A stretch of DNA of 64,000 bases from Vitrella brassicaformis. Taxonomy: Eukaryota > Sar > Vitrellaceae. The stretch covers positions 267,096-331,095 of the forward strand of contig CDMY01000447.1 in assembly GCA_001179505.1 (NCBI GenBank). Reading direction: 5' to 3'. Both the position numbers and the translations under genes were made by a program. The notes below the pieces were generated by a model, which was given only the letters and a program-made list of their open reading frames with translations, had not been told where the DNA came from and ran no database searches. Below, piece after piece: positions 46,701 to 57,500 of the stretch (position 1 is the first letter of the stretch; each line of letters opens with the position of its first letter).

Positions 46701-48388
46701 GGCGGATCCAAGACCTGATGCAGCGTCAGCAGCCTGTCGAGTACGGCCGACTGGGGCGCCCACTGTCGCCACACGAGCTGGTATGCCCCCAGAGCCAAAC
46801 CAGGCAGCCCACCACGAACACACATGCACACACAGGGCCCACATATCCCATTTCTGCTGCTGCTGCTGTGTCCGTTGTGGTGTATCTACGTCATCAGGGG
46901 GATCGCCACCTCGTCGACTATCGTTCCGGCAGGGAGCCCCGCGACGTCTCTCGTCGGCGAATGGCCCGAAACAGGACCACGACAGAACGTCCCCCCTCTC
47001 CTCACTCGTCAGACAGCTCCCCACCTGTCAGCCCACTGCCCGCCCATCGTATTCCTCGCCGCCAAGAGGGTCGCAACCCCCGCATGAGTCGCCGTCAGGA
47101 CGATATGCACAGTGAGTACGCTTTCGGGCAGCGAGGTCGGCCGCACGACCACACCATATATGGCGGAGGAATGGCCGGCAGCGAGCGAGAGGCGCCTGCC
47201 AGAGGACGTGGTGGGCGTTATCATGACGACGACCGATTCATCCCGCCCGCACTTGGACCCTTCGATGAGCGTCGCCGTGAGACCGACGTCCGCAGCGAGC
47301 GGCACTTCGGACGTTCTGGTCGATCACCGGAGCGCCGCAGTGGTCCCACGGCCAGCCGAGGGCGATACCTTGATGCAGAGAGGGCTGAGAGTGCCCGTGA
47401 GGTGCCGCGGGAAGGGCTCATGCACGATGAGCGTCGCCGCAGCAGCAGAGTGAGCGACTACCACGACCCTGGCCGCAACGGCGATGGCAGCGCCGCCCCC
47501 ACCCCCCAAACGGTTATCGGCCCACGCTCGCCCGCTTCGTCCCCTCCGGCATCGCAGCATTCCTCCCGCATCCCAGCAGACCTCGACCAAGACAAATTCA
47601 CCACGGGGCGGGGAATGGAGGGCTACATCACCAGGCGGGAAGGCGAGAGCTCCGGTGAGCCATACCATGAGCTCAACGCCTGGGGGCGGTCGGCGGCTGA
47701 CGTGCCCGCTGGGTATGGCGGTCAGCAGGAGCGTCATGGGACGGAGGCGTCGCTGTATCGGGCGGGAGAGGACGGCCAGGCGGGCGTTGCGGAGGTCACT
47801 GGCACTGATTCGCGCAGCTACGACAGGTCGACCATCCTCCGCTTCCGGCAACCTACTGGTGAGGCCCACACATACACACACAGAGCGCAACGGAGAAAGA
47901 CGCGCAAACACCCATTCTCTCTGTCTGTCGTGTGTGCGGTGGGGTGCAGACGTGCCAGAGGAGCTGGCCACCATGAAGACGCCCAAGCTGACCCAGAAGG
48001 ACAAGCGGGACCTCGCGCGCTCCAAACCGTGGGGCGACCCGAAGGAGTGGGCTGCTCGCCGCGGGGACATCTCCCCCGATTCATCCATGAGCTCACCCTC
48101 CTACCGTCAAGCCACATCAGCAGCAGAGTCCGAGGAGCCGCCGCTCTCATGCGATGCGGCCCGCAAGACTGGCTCGTCTCTCTCGACGTCGAAGAGACCA
48201 TCCGGGTGCCGCTGCCACAGCTGCAGGGTGCGTCAGAGGAAGACGCGTCGCAGCCCTCCGCCCCCCAGAACGATGGCAACAAAAACCAGCGGCAGCAGGA
48301 CTTCCGCGAGTGGGAGAGGGAGATGGAGAGGGACATGGCGAGGTACCCCAGGCTCGATGAGGAGGCCAAGACGAGGGCCAATCAATAG
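42564..48388 (+). CDS. Very large disordered Q/P-rich and RS/DR-rich protein
   Basis: Start MTSRLNDPPEV; multi-exon. Exons I can support begin or end near 42728, 42838, 43450, 43571, 43664, 44204, 45304, 45410, 45580, 45667, 45955, 46059, 46602, 46679, 47861 and 47950. The gene is cut by the 300-N gap at 43885-44184. Contents in order: Pro-rich segment; four PPGM motifs (about 43300-43440); poly-Gln tract with PPPQYSPPP; acidic DDDDW and EGEGEGEG stretches; Arg-rich RS/DR region (SIDRSPFEP, RERSxD-like, DRDH); one conserved-looking helical segment (RDLQFWQKWAVKIAVKIE, ~46480); another Arg/Asp-rich stretch; and a helical end (LTQKDKRDLARSKPWGDP; DFREWEREMERDM). PPGM resembles the Sm-protein GYF-binding motif, so an RNA-processing role is possible but unproven. 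The frame changes near 48100-48200, so the 3' end is uncertain. Confidence 0.5.
43885..44184. other. Assembly gap (300 N) with duplicated flanks
   Basis: The 33 bases before the gap (43852-43884) are identical to the 33 bases after it (44185-44217); both end cagtatggatgagac. This is the pattern of two contigs that overlap but were not merged. The gap is therefore probably spurious, and one copy of the acceptor and exon start is artefactual. Confidence 0.9.
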
Positions 48389-48460
48389 GCAGCAGCACGG
48401 CCGCATGCGTCTCGTGTCCAGTGCGGCCCAGGCCACGCTCAGTCCAGCTCCAGCTCGTCA

Positions 48461-49425
48461 TTGCTGATGGACGACCTTCAAGCAGTGCCTCCAGCAACGC
48501 CCCCATTCGCGCCTGTCGATGCGCGCGCAGCGGGTGGCGCGAGTGGTGCGGATGGAGGCGGGCAACGGGGTGCTGATCATCAGCACCAATACCGGCAGCA
48601 GCAGCAGCAGCAGCAAGAGGAGCATGTGCGACGCCTTCCGCCCCACTTCGCGGGTCCGAGCGGCATCCGCAACTACCTCGCAAAGAACAACAACCAACCA
48701 CCAACACCAGTGCCCGGCCGCCGCCGGCCCAGCAGCAGGGAGGGAGCATGGTGGATCGGCCCTGGCAGCCAACAGCGGACCGGATTTGGCGCCCGGTCGG
48801 GCAGCCACCCACTGGCCAACAGCAGCAGCAGCAGCAGGCACCCCAGCCGCTGCCAATCACACCCAAGGCAGGAGGGCCTTCTCAGGCGCCATCGTCGGTG
48901 GCCATGCAGCAGCAGCCGCAACAGCAGCAGGTCCCCCCGCCAGTGCCGGCAAACAATGGCCAGCGCCCCCCACCAGGCGGCGTTGGACGTGGCCGAGGAA
49001 GGGGCAACGGCACTTGGGTGGCCAGGGAGGCCAACAACACCACCATGAGCGGCGCGGGCCGTGGGGCTGACCAGAACAAACCCGCGTGGATGTCGGACCC
49101 GGTCGCAATGGAGCGTGCGAGGCAGTCCAAGGCGATGGAGCTGGCCAAGATGATGCACCAGACAGTCTTCCAGGGCAAACCGCAGCCACCGAGAGAGAAA
49201 TCGGTGTGGGCAAAATGCCCCGAGCAGTTCGGGAGGATGATCGTGAGCATGTGCCTGTGCACGGGCGCATTTGTCGACGTCGAGAGCGGAGCCAAGCTGT
49301 GCACTGAGGCATTGCTCAAGATCCTGTTTCCGACAGGGCAGGGGGAGGGAGAGGGGCAGGGGGAGGGGGGTGAGGGGGACATAGCGGGAGCAAGTCAGCC
49401 ATCGAGTGCGGCTGATGATGAGTGA
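48461..49425 (+). CDS. Q-rich reading region, 3' part of the large gene or separate gene
   Basis: Two overlapping plus-strand frames. One starts at 48461 (MLMDDLQAVPPATPPF, then a poly-Gln run and RLPPHFAGPSGIRNYLAK). The other runs to the stop at 49425 (MVDRPWQPTADRIW, further Gln runs, then a well-composed end VAMERARQSKAMELAKMMHQ ... KCPEQFGRMIVSMCLCTGAF and an acidic EGEGQGEG tail). The switch lies between 48640 and 48745, where I see no good intron, so a sequence error or a weak splice site is possible. It follows the stop at 48388 by 73 bp and may be the true C-terminus of that gene. No domain recognised. Confidence 0.4.
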
Positions 49426-49660
49426 CGGACTCATCGACCGGTCGTGTGCCATCCTTCATGTGTGTGTGTGTGTGTGTGTTATGTGCATGAGGTGATGGCT
49501 GTGTGTGTGTTGTCCCTACTGACTGATTTAACGGCCGCGTGTCTAGTATGTATTTGTCAGCGGCGGACGGGACGGCATTTATGATACACTGCGGGGAGGT
49601 GAAATAGCGAAACACACCGGTGGCTGGCTGCCAGTGCTGTGTTGTGTTTGGTGTCGTGTT

Positions 49661-49773
49661 GTGTGGTTGCGGCTGTCCCGTTGGCGCATCAGTCGCGTCA
49701 CTGGTGTTCGTTCAGAAAACAAGAGCGGATCTGTGATGTGCTGGATGCGCCAACGGTTCAGCCGCAACCACAC
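49661..49773. repeat. Imperfect inverted repeat / potential hairpin 1
   Basis: Arm 49661-49690 pairs with 49744-49773: the second arm's reverse complement matches the first at 28 of 30 positions. Pairing partly continues inward (catcagtcgcgtcac against catccagcacatcac), leaving a loop of about 25-50 nt. Could be a MITE remnant or a transcribed hairpin. No target-site duplication is obvious. Confidence 0.75.
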
Positions 49774-50091
49774 GACCGGCCGAACGAGCGGCGGAGAAGA
49801 CACAAGACAGCGGACGACAGAGAGAGAGAGAGAGAGACGAGGGGGTGAAGAGAGGACTTACATACTTGCTCTTACTCGCTGGCTTACTGAGACGCACACA
49901 TGTGCCCCACACTCTCTGCCTTCAATCGCACCGCACACGGGATGGACGATGCATCGATCCGTGTACATATATACCAGCTGTATTTGTGATGGGTCGACAG
50001 ACAGACAGACCGACAGACCGACAGACAGACACCGACACAGCGGTGCAGTGCAAGAGCGGTAGGTACCCTGGAGTAGAAGGATGGATGGATG

Positions 50092-50215
50092 GTGGGTGTG
50101 TTAGTGAGCGGATGCCAGGCGTGGGCCAACTGGACGACATATGGGGCAAGCAAGGCAAGCTACTTGCTTGCTTGTGTGTCGTCCAGGGCGTCTACGTCAC
50201 TCATCCGCTCACCCA
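50092..50215. repeat. Imperfect inverted repeat / potential hairpin 2
   Basis: The core is 50131-50185: tggacgac at the left edge pairs with gtcgtcca at the right, and caagcaaggcaag pairs with cttgcttgcttg around a 3-nt turn (cta). Outside it, gtgagcggatg (50105-50115) pairs with catccgctcac further right (50205-50215). The whole structure spans about 120 nt with bulges, like a miRNA-type fold-back or a MITE. Confidence 0.7.
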
Positions 50216-51157
50216 CTCCCCTCCCGACGCACATATACGTACAAAGTGCAGCCTACCTTTCTCCCTCGCTCTTGTATCCACCCATCCAGCCGGCCATGTG
50301 GTGGCGCGCCTGGCTTTGTAGCTATCAATCGATCGCGGGCTGGATTCGCACACACTCACTCACCCGTGCCTGCCTCTGCTGCCTTGCTCGAGCCCCCTTT
50401 TGGCTTGTGCCCTGTCATGCCTGTGTGCGGAACCGCTGCTGCTGCTGCTGCTGTTGGAATGTGATGTGCGGCGTTTTTGCGTGCATTAGGACGGCGGGAG
50501 AGAGGGAGGGAGGGATGGGTGGATGGGTGAGGTAGAGCAAGCCAATGATGGGTGAGAAATGACCACGTGGTGTGTGCAGAGAGGAGGCCTGAAGTGAAGC
50601 ATGATGATGGTGGTGCGGTGTGGTGTTGTTTTGTGCTGCTGGTGGAGTATGTCTGCGTGATGTTCCGTCGCGCCTGGTCGCGCAGTGGAGATGTCAGAGT
50701 CTTCCACTTATGCAGCTGGGCGTGAGGGCGCGTGATATCAGATAGACCAGCAGCAGCAGAGACCAACACACCCCACGCGACTTGCTTGACCGATCCATTG
50801 GTGCTTTTGCCTGAGAGTACTGCATCCGTCCTGACCCATTAGAGACGATTTTGCGGATCGAGCGGATGTGGTGGACGTCAGTCAGATGAGTGTAGCATTC
50901 ATTGCATTTGGGCGACTCAAAGGAGGCGTGTTGATGTACGTAGAGTGTCACTAAATGATCCGGTCCGTCCGTTCAGTCCACACAACGAACAAAGAGACCG
51001 ACAAAACCGCCGACTGACACTGACATGCACCCCCCTTCCCGCCTACACACCCACACATGGCCGGCCGGCGTCAAAAGGCTTGCTCACTCCTTACCCCAGA
51101 CAGATAAATCCCTCCCTCGCGGACACACGGACACGTACAGCATCGTCATCAATCATA

Positions 51158-52036
51158 TCAGATGGGTTTGGTCTTCCTCTGTCTGCCCACAATCTCCTTG
51201 AAGGTTCGGAACTGCTGCTTCTGCTGCTGGTGCGCCCTCTGGCTGCCGTGCACATCCTCATCGACCGGCTCCCCCACCTGCAGCAGGCACATGGCGACGA
51301 ATCCCAGCACCACCACCATCACAATCACAGCCACAGCCACCACCACCGTGTGCGACGTCTCCTGATGAAGGCTCCTGTGCCGCTCAAGCCAGTCCTTGCA
51401 GTTGAGGTGGGAGCAGTACCGCCGCCTCACGTCCACGTGCAGCAGCCGGGCGGTCGACGAGAGGGGAAAGCACCGAGTGACCTCCCTGTCACACAACTCG
51501 TGTGCCGCCTCCAGCTTGTGCTCGTCACACACGCTCGTGGGCTTCCGCCGTCTGTGTGGTGGCCCATTGCAGACGTCAAACACCTCGCAGAGGTCGGCCA
51601 GGCAGTGGGTGGCGTTGTTGATGCTGTCTGGGTGCCGTGTGTCCATGTGGACGTCGATGTAGTACTCGGTGCGGAAGAGCTTCTTGCAGAGGCTGCACTG
51701 GTAGTGGCCGCTCTTGAGCTTCACCTTCTGCGACTCCTGGTAGTGGTAATAGTCGTGATCGGGGTCCATCCCGCACTTGGGCGGCCACTTGAAGCCGACC
51801 ACCTTCTTGGCCTGAGGCACGATGTACTCGTGGAGCGCCGCGCGCACCCAACGCGACACCGCCCTCGAGCAGCCGACAGGGCTCTCCTCCTTTGTGTGGT
51901 ACCGTGGCGCTGCCGGCCGCTGCTTGTCGGACTTCGAGTAAGAGTGGTGATGCTTCTTGCTGGCGGTGTTGGGGACGAAGAGATGAGGGAGCCAGGCGGC
52001 AAGGACGAGCAGGAAGCGCCGCCATCTCGTGCACAT
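51158..52036 (-). CDS. Intronless C2H2 zinc-finger protein with signal peptide and TM helix
   Basis: Single exon, 292 aa, a clear exception in this intron-rich window. The N-terminus is a signal peptide (FLLVLAAWLPHLFVPNTAS). A C2H2 finger lies at about residues 113-135 (YQCSLCKKLFRTEYYIDVHM followed by DTRH). A Cys-rich region follows (LADLCEVFDVCNG, VCDEHK, LCDREVTRCF, YCSHLNCKDWLE). A transmembrane helix (VVVAVAVIVMVVVLGFVAMC) sits at ~230-250, with a basic Gln-rich cytosolic tail. The finger and Cys-rich part would therefore lie in the ER lumen or outside the cell, so DNA binding is unlikely. It is head-to-head with the gene at 52049. Function unknown. Confidence 0.82.
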   Translation of the reverse strand: MCTRWRRFLLVLAAWLPHLFVPNTASKKHHHSYSKSDKQRPAAPRYHTKEESPVGCSRAVSRWVRAALHEYIVPQAKKVVGFKWPPKCGMDPDHDYYHYQESQKVKLKSGHYQCSLCKKLFRTEYYIDVHMDTRHPDSINNATHCLADLCEVFDVCNGPPHRRRKPTSVCDEHKLEAAHELCDREVTRCFPLSSTARLLHVDVRRRYCSHLNCKDWLERHRSLHQETSHTVVVAVAVIVMVVVLGFVAMCLLQVGEPVDEDVHGSQRAHQQQKQQFRTFKEIVGRQRKTKPI

Positions 52037-52048
52037 GCTGACGCACAG

Positions 52049-53250
52049 ATGATTTCAAACCATCGCCAACGGCTCGCCGGTCACTGCCGCATCGATGACG
52101 GCTCCAACAAGCCCGAAAAAAGGAGGGGGAAGAGGCAACTCTTTGCGAGCTCAGATGAGGCGGAGAATGAGGAGCACCAAATAACTGGAGGTAGCGATGG
52201 GTTCGTGGATCCGCAACTGCCGCGTGTGTTCCCACACTCCGTTTGCGGCATTCTTCGGCTTCTAGGATGACAGTAGTCGCGCCGAGGGACGGTCAGGCCA
52301 GGGCCCTTCTCGCACGCGGCAGCGGGGCAGCCAGCGCAGCGGGCAGCAGTCTGAGGCCACCGTCGACACTGATTTGAGTGCGGCCGATGAAGGGACGGGG
52401 CGCAAGAAGGGGCAGATCCGGTCGGTGGAGGAGATTCAGGTGCTCATCCGGGCCTGGGAGAACTACGTGCACCCCAGGGCCAAGTCCTTCTGGCAGACCT
52501 CGGACGTGCTCTATCAGATACTTGGTATGCAATGCATGGATGTCAGCACAGACAGCACACAGACAGACAGACAGGAATCGGTCACCGGTCAGGAGACAGA
52601 CGGATGAATGCATGACATGTGCTTTGGTGTGTGTTCTGTGCGATGCGTTGTGCAGCTCAGATTGCTCGTGGCGTGGAGAAGACGGCAGACCCGGTGCTGG
52701 GGTAAGCGGAGAGCTGGCGAAGGCAAGGCAGGCCGTCAACTCACTGTGTGTGTGTGTGTGTGTGTCTGGTATTGCCATCCATCGGTGCCTCCATCCATCC
52801 ATCCATCCATCCATCCATCCATCCATCCATCTCTCTCCAGCGACGACCGTTGCGTGATATGGCAGGGGATGTTGCACAGCGAGGACAAGCGGCCCGTCAT
52901 CCGCATGACCAAACCCGGCGAGACGGTCGAGTCGCAGACATACGTCAACCGGGTGCTCGTGTTCCTCTTCGCTGGTGAGTGGGTGGCGAGGAGGACATGA
53001 GATGTGGTATGATAGAGGGGACTGTCGTCGACCCGACCGCTGTGTGTGTGTTTGGATGTGCAGATGACGACTCATTCAACGAGCTGCAGGAGGTAAACCG
53101 AGGAAGGGGGAGCCACCGGATGGCGTCTTGTCACCTCACCCTGTGTGTGTTGCGGGTACTTCTGTTTTGCAGAAGCCGAAGAAGCCGTTTGCGATGGCGT
53201 GTGGCGACTCCAAGTGCGTCAACCTCACACACATCGCACTCGACGACTGA
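52049..53250 (+). CDS. Protein with HNH/His-Me finger-like C-terminal domain
   Basis: Traced as join(52049..52204,52266..52524,52656..52701,52841..52974,53064..53092,53173..53250), 233 aa, phases consistent; the first donor could also be at 52225. The N-terminal ~100 aa are basic/acidic and disordered ([19 protein letters not shown]). Residues ~100-150 are helical ([20 protein letters not shown]). The C-terminal part has [19 protein letters not shown], then NRVLVFLFA, then [18 protein letters not shown]. The spaced C...W-x-G and C-x4-CVN-x2-HI pattern resembles the zinc-binding His-Me finger (HNH-like) domains of homing endonucleases and related proteins. Catalytic residues cannot be confirmed. 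The start is 12 bp from the divergent start at 52036, so the true start may be further in. Confidence 0.65.
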
Positions 53251-54554
53251 CCGACATATACACACACATACATACACACACAATACATGTGCCGACGCGG
53301 CGGGGTGGACGGATGCTCTTGCCTTGTCTTGCCTTGCCTTGTCTTCCTCTGGTATGACGTATCGCGCTCTTGATTGACGGATCAAGCGGCTATTTGTGCT
53401 GTCTGGCTGTCTGAAATGGACGGATGGATGGATGCTGAGGTTTAAGTTTCCGGTTTGTCTCTCTGTCTTTGGAGGTCTCACTAGACGCTGCCTGTCTGTC
53501 TTGCCTGCACGCGTGTGTGCCCGCCCCCTGTTCGACCGGCTCCGTGTACCCGCCCTTGGTGACACTAATGCGGCGGGGCATGTTGCCTTGTTGTCTTGCT
53601 GCCTTAGCTCGCTAGGACCCTCCCTGCCTATGCCCTCTCACACACATCTATCTCTCTCTCCCAACCTTTTTTGTGTGCCCTTGCCCCGCCCACCCGTCCG
53701 TCTCTTCGCCATCGGTGTGGGGCGTGTGTGTGTGTGTGTGTGTGTGTGTCTGAGTCTGATGGAATGGCTTCGTGCTGACGATGGGTACGACTTTATTGAG
53801 TAGCCCATTCTTGATCTGCGTGACTGGGGGTATGGTGCTGCGGTGCTGTGCGTGGAGTCCTGCCTGCTTTGTCTGTGTGTGTGTCTCTCTCTCATTGCGG
53901 TGTGCTTACTGTATGAGCTCACGGTCGCTATGCCATCGTCCTCCGCAATGAACACTAAGACAACATACTCCTTTGAAGCCACACACACTTTTCTCCGTAG
54001 GACAGACAGACACACAAACACGCCGAGAGATGTGGCTGAATGGATGGATGGATGGATGGGCGGTGTGTGTTTATTGCTGGTGAGGGGGCGGGTGCCTGGG
54101 CGTCGGCCCTGTCTGTGCGCCGGTGGAGTGGGGGAGCGACCCGGGCGAAGGAGAGGCGCGCATGACCGTGTGCCTTCCCGATGCTTCCAAGCGCGCTTCC
54201 GCAAACCACGGGCGCACAGGCAGCCCGGCCCATGCACGCCGCGCCGCCGAGCACACAGCACAGCACAGCAGTGGCCAAGTAGCTAGCAATTATGCGAGAC
54301 GAGGGCATGGCCACGGTGACCCCATCCATCACAGTCAGTATACATACGATCGGTATTTGTACAGATGCGGTGTATCGATCGATCGATGTGTGGATGTGTG
54401 GACACCCCCTTACATGTGCTGCATCCATGGCTTATGTGGTGCATGATGGACCGAATCCGTGTCTCTCTGCACGATGTCAACTGACTGCTTCACACTGGTC
54501 AACGGAGTAGCACACACCCGCCATATTTGAGCGGAGTTGTTGCGGGCGAGAGAC
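53251..54554. other. Intergenic spacer, microsatellite-rich
   Basis: 1.3 kb with CA tracts (53260-53280), CTTGC repeats (53320-53345), a (TG)n tract (53730-53750), GGAT repeats (54040-54058) and CGAT repeats (54368-54382). No gene recognised; this should contain the 3' UTR of the HNH-like gene and the promoter of the coiled-coil gene. Confidence 0.5.
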
Positions 54555-57500
54555 ATGGGCAACACACAGAATCATCTTACATACAGATTGCCGCCCGATG
54601 AGATCTTTGATTTTGCGATTCTCTGGCGTCGTTCCACCTTGGATGGTGGTGCACGCCACCCCCGAGCACTGGCAAGTTCGTGGAAAAGGTGGGGGCGCTC
54701 CGCCCCTCCCTCTCCCCCAGTCTCGGAATGAATCTGCTGCCTGCAGTTGGAGGCTATGATGCATTCCAGGGACCGTCAGCAGGCAGACTTGCACAGCTGG
54801 AAGAAGAACGCCATCAAGAGGAAGACCGGCACGGGCCTCGGGCAGTCGAAGAAGATGAGAGGCTGATGGAAGCCTCTCCAGACTCTTACGACTCAGCCAG
54901 GGAGTCCCCACCCGAAGAGGCCACTGCAAGGCCCAAGGGGCGGCTCCCGATGCGGCCCTCGTCTGCAAGTCTAAGACCTGTGGACAGTGAGGTGCGAAGC
55001 GAGGCGGCCGCCCCTCCCCCTGATCTGGACGAGGAGAGGGGGCTTGAAGGCCTGCACATGCCGTCAGCACCGCCGTCATGGGGGCGTGAGGGTCAGGAGG
55101 ATCATCGAGCGCTGGTCAGGTAGGTAGCAGAGAGGTGATCTCACCGTAATGGACTGGACAGGGGCTGTGTGTGTGCCTCGGCAGGAGATGGCTCTCCAAC
55201 TTGCAAGCACTGAGGAGTCGCCTGCTGCTGCGGCTTCAGAGGTCAGCCCCGTAAAAGCCGCCTTTCGACTCGTGGAGGTCGTTCGTTGCCCCTGTGTGGT
55301 TCTTTCCTCTGTATGTAGAGTGGAGATCCCGGCGGAATTGGATGTCGAGAGCTTCGATGAGACGAGGCAGCAGCTGGACGAGGAGAGGCAGCGCCTCGCC
55401 AAAACTGTCGACTCCATCGAGCGGCAAAACAAGAGGCTCTTCTCCGCCATGGTTCGTTTGGCTGTGTGTGTGTCGCCTACACTCGTCCTCTATGTTGTTG
55501 TCGACGTCAGATGGCGTCCCGTGATGACCTGGAGAGGACCGCGCTTGAAGAAGAGCGGCGGTCGAAGAGGCTGGTAGATCAGCTCATGCAGGTGCAGGCC
55601 TCCAAGGCACAACTTGCTAAACAGCTGAGGAGCCTGCAGGAGGCAAAACCTGACAAACAGGTAAGTGGCCACCAGCGAATTGCAGGCACAAGGAGACAGC
55701 TCCTCATTGGACCTGCATTTCAGCTTCAGCGTGAGTTGGAGCTTGTGCGTGAGGCGAGCGAGCGGTTCGAGAGAGAGCGGCAGAAATGGCAGGCCATGAA
55801 GGAGGGTGACGGCGGCGGTCGTCTGCATACCCTCGAGAAGCGCCTCGTAGAGCTGCAGAACGAGAATGCAACACTCAAGGTCAAGTGCGATAGCCTGCAA
55901 TTTCTCGAGACACAACAGGACCGGCAAGTGAGAGGAGAAACACACATCCCCACAAACACTCACGGGGACAGAGCGGACCACAATACACGTTGTTGCTGTG
56001 TCCGTTTGCGCAGGCCCGACGCGAGACAGAGCGGCTGAAGGGTGAGCTCCGTGATGGAGAGAGGCAGCTCGATGCCGAGCAGCAGAAGCGGGAGCACCTA
56101 CAAAAGCTATACAACGAGACACTGGAAGACCTCCACCGTACGCAAGAAGGCCGGTCGCTCGAGAAGCACAGCCTGCAGGAGCTGAGAGACTCGGAGCGCG
56201 CCCGACTCGTAAGCCATATCCACACATGCATTCACAGAGTGACTGATGGATGGATGCTGTGTTTCCATGAATGGCAGATGGACACGGTGAAGAGGCAAGA
56301 GATGGATATCGAGGAGCAGAAGAGAAGGAACGCCGAGCTGGAGAGGCGGCTGTCGCGGATCGACGAGGACACAGCTCTGCAGCAGGAGTCCTCCCAGTTG
56401 GCCATTCAGCGACTCAACGCAAACTCGAGGAAACCCGGGCCCTCCGCGAGGCAGACAGGCGGCAGTTCGACGACACAGTGGCGAGGCTGAGGGAAGATCT
56501 CTCAGAGAGGAAGGACACGGTGTTGAACCTCTCAAGCCTGAGAATCACTCTCGAGGCGGACAATGAGGAGCTGCGACGACGGCTGGGCCAGGCGTACGCG
56601 CAGGTCGACAGTGCTCGAGAGAGCGCCGTCAAGGAGCAGGAGGCATTGGCAAAAAACCATCAGGAGGCCATCCGCATGACCGTCAGCCAGCAGCAGGTGC
56701 ACCTCGCCGTCCTTGAGAGCAGCACCCACGGTCTGCACATGCTCATGGACGACCCAGCTGTGCCCGCCTGGCTGGCAGAGGATGGCCGCATGCGGACCTC
56801 GGCCATGACGATGAAGCTCCGGCATCTCAAAGAAGAGCTCAGCAGGATTGTTGATAAGGAACCGACAGGCGACACTGCCACCAAAGAGCTGCCCGAGGCA
56901 AGATCTATGCCCTCGTCTCTGCCATCTTCCTTGTCGTATGTCGTGTGTCCCATGTGAGCAGGTGTTGAAAGAGTCGCGTGAGATGTTCGACCGCCAGCTG
57001 ATGGAACACGAAGACGTGGCGCAGAAGGCAATCAGGTCTTTTGCAAAGACGATCCTTGCTCTTGTCTAATTGGCCATCTTGTCTATTTAGAATTCGTGAC
57101 CAGCGGATTGCCGAGCTCGAGCGACAGCTTGGAGGCGCGGCGGGCGACCAACCTGCCCAAACGAGCAAGTGCCCTGAGACCACACATGAGCCGCAGATGT
57201 CTCTACGCCTGTATTGACTATCTGTGTGTCACATACACACCAACAGGGACTCTGTGCTGCTATATCCCATGCGACTGTCTGACGGCGGTGCTGCGGATGC
57301 CTCCAAGGAGCGCGAGGCCCTCGAATACCTCAGATCCAAAGTCACCAACGTCATTGAGAGCTTCGAGGTGGGCGAGAAGGACAAAGCCCTTACCGGCCTC
57401 TACGAACTGCTGCAGGCAGTGGACGAGGTGCAGAAGGGCGGCCTGCGGAAGCTCTCCTTCCTCAAAGAAGCCTTCGACAAGACGCTCACGTCAGCGTGCA

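Larger units (their letters stand above)
49426..51157. other. Intergenic spacer with two long inverted repeats
   Basis: 1.7 kb between convergent genes. It contains (TG)n at 49460-49480, GACA/GACC repeats (49990-50030), GGAT repeats (50080-50095) and the two inverted repeats listed separately (49661-49773 and 50092-50215). No protein-coding gene is supported. Confidence 0.55.

Noticed and set aside
50945-52270. 441-aa plus-strand open frame
   Set aside because: It is the antisense of the C2H2 membrane gene (51158-52036), which has a signal peptide, paired zinc ligands and a TM helix. Only its last part overlaps the real start of the plus-strand HNH-like gene.
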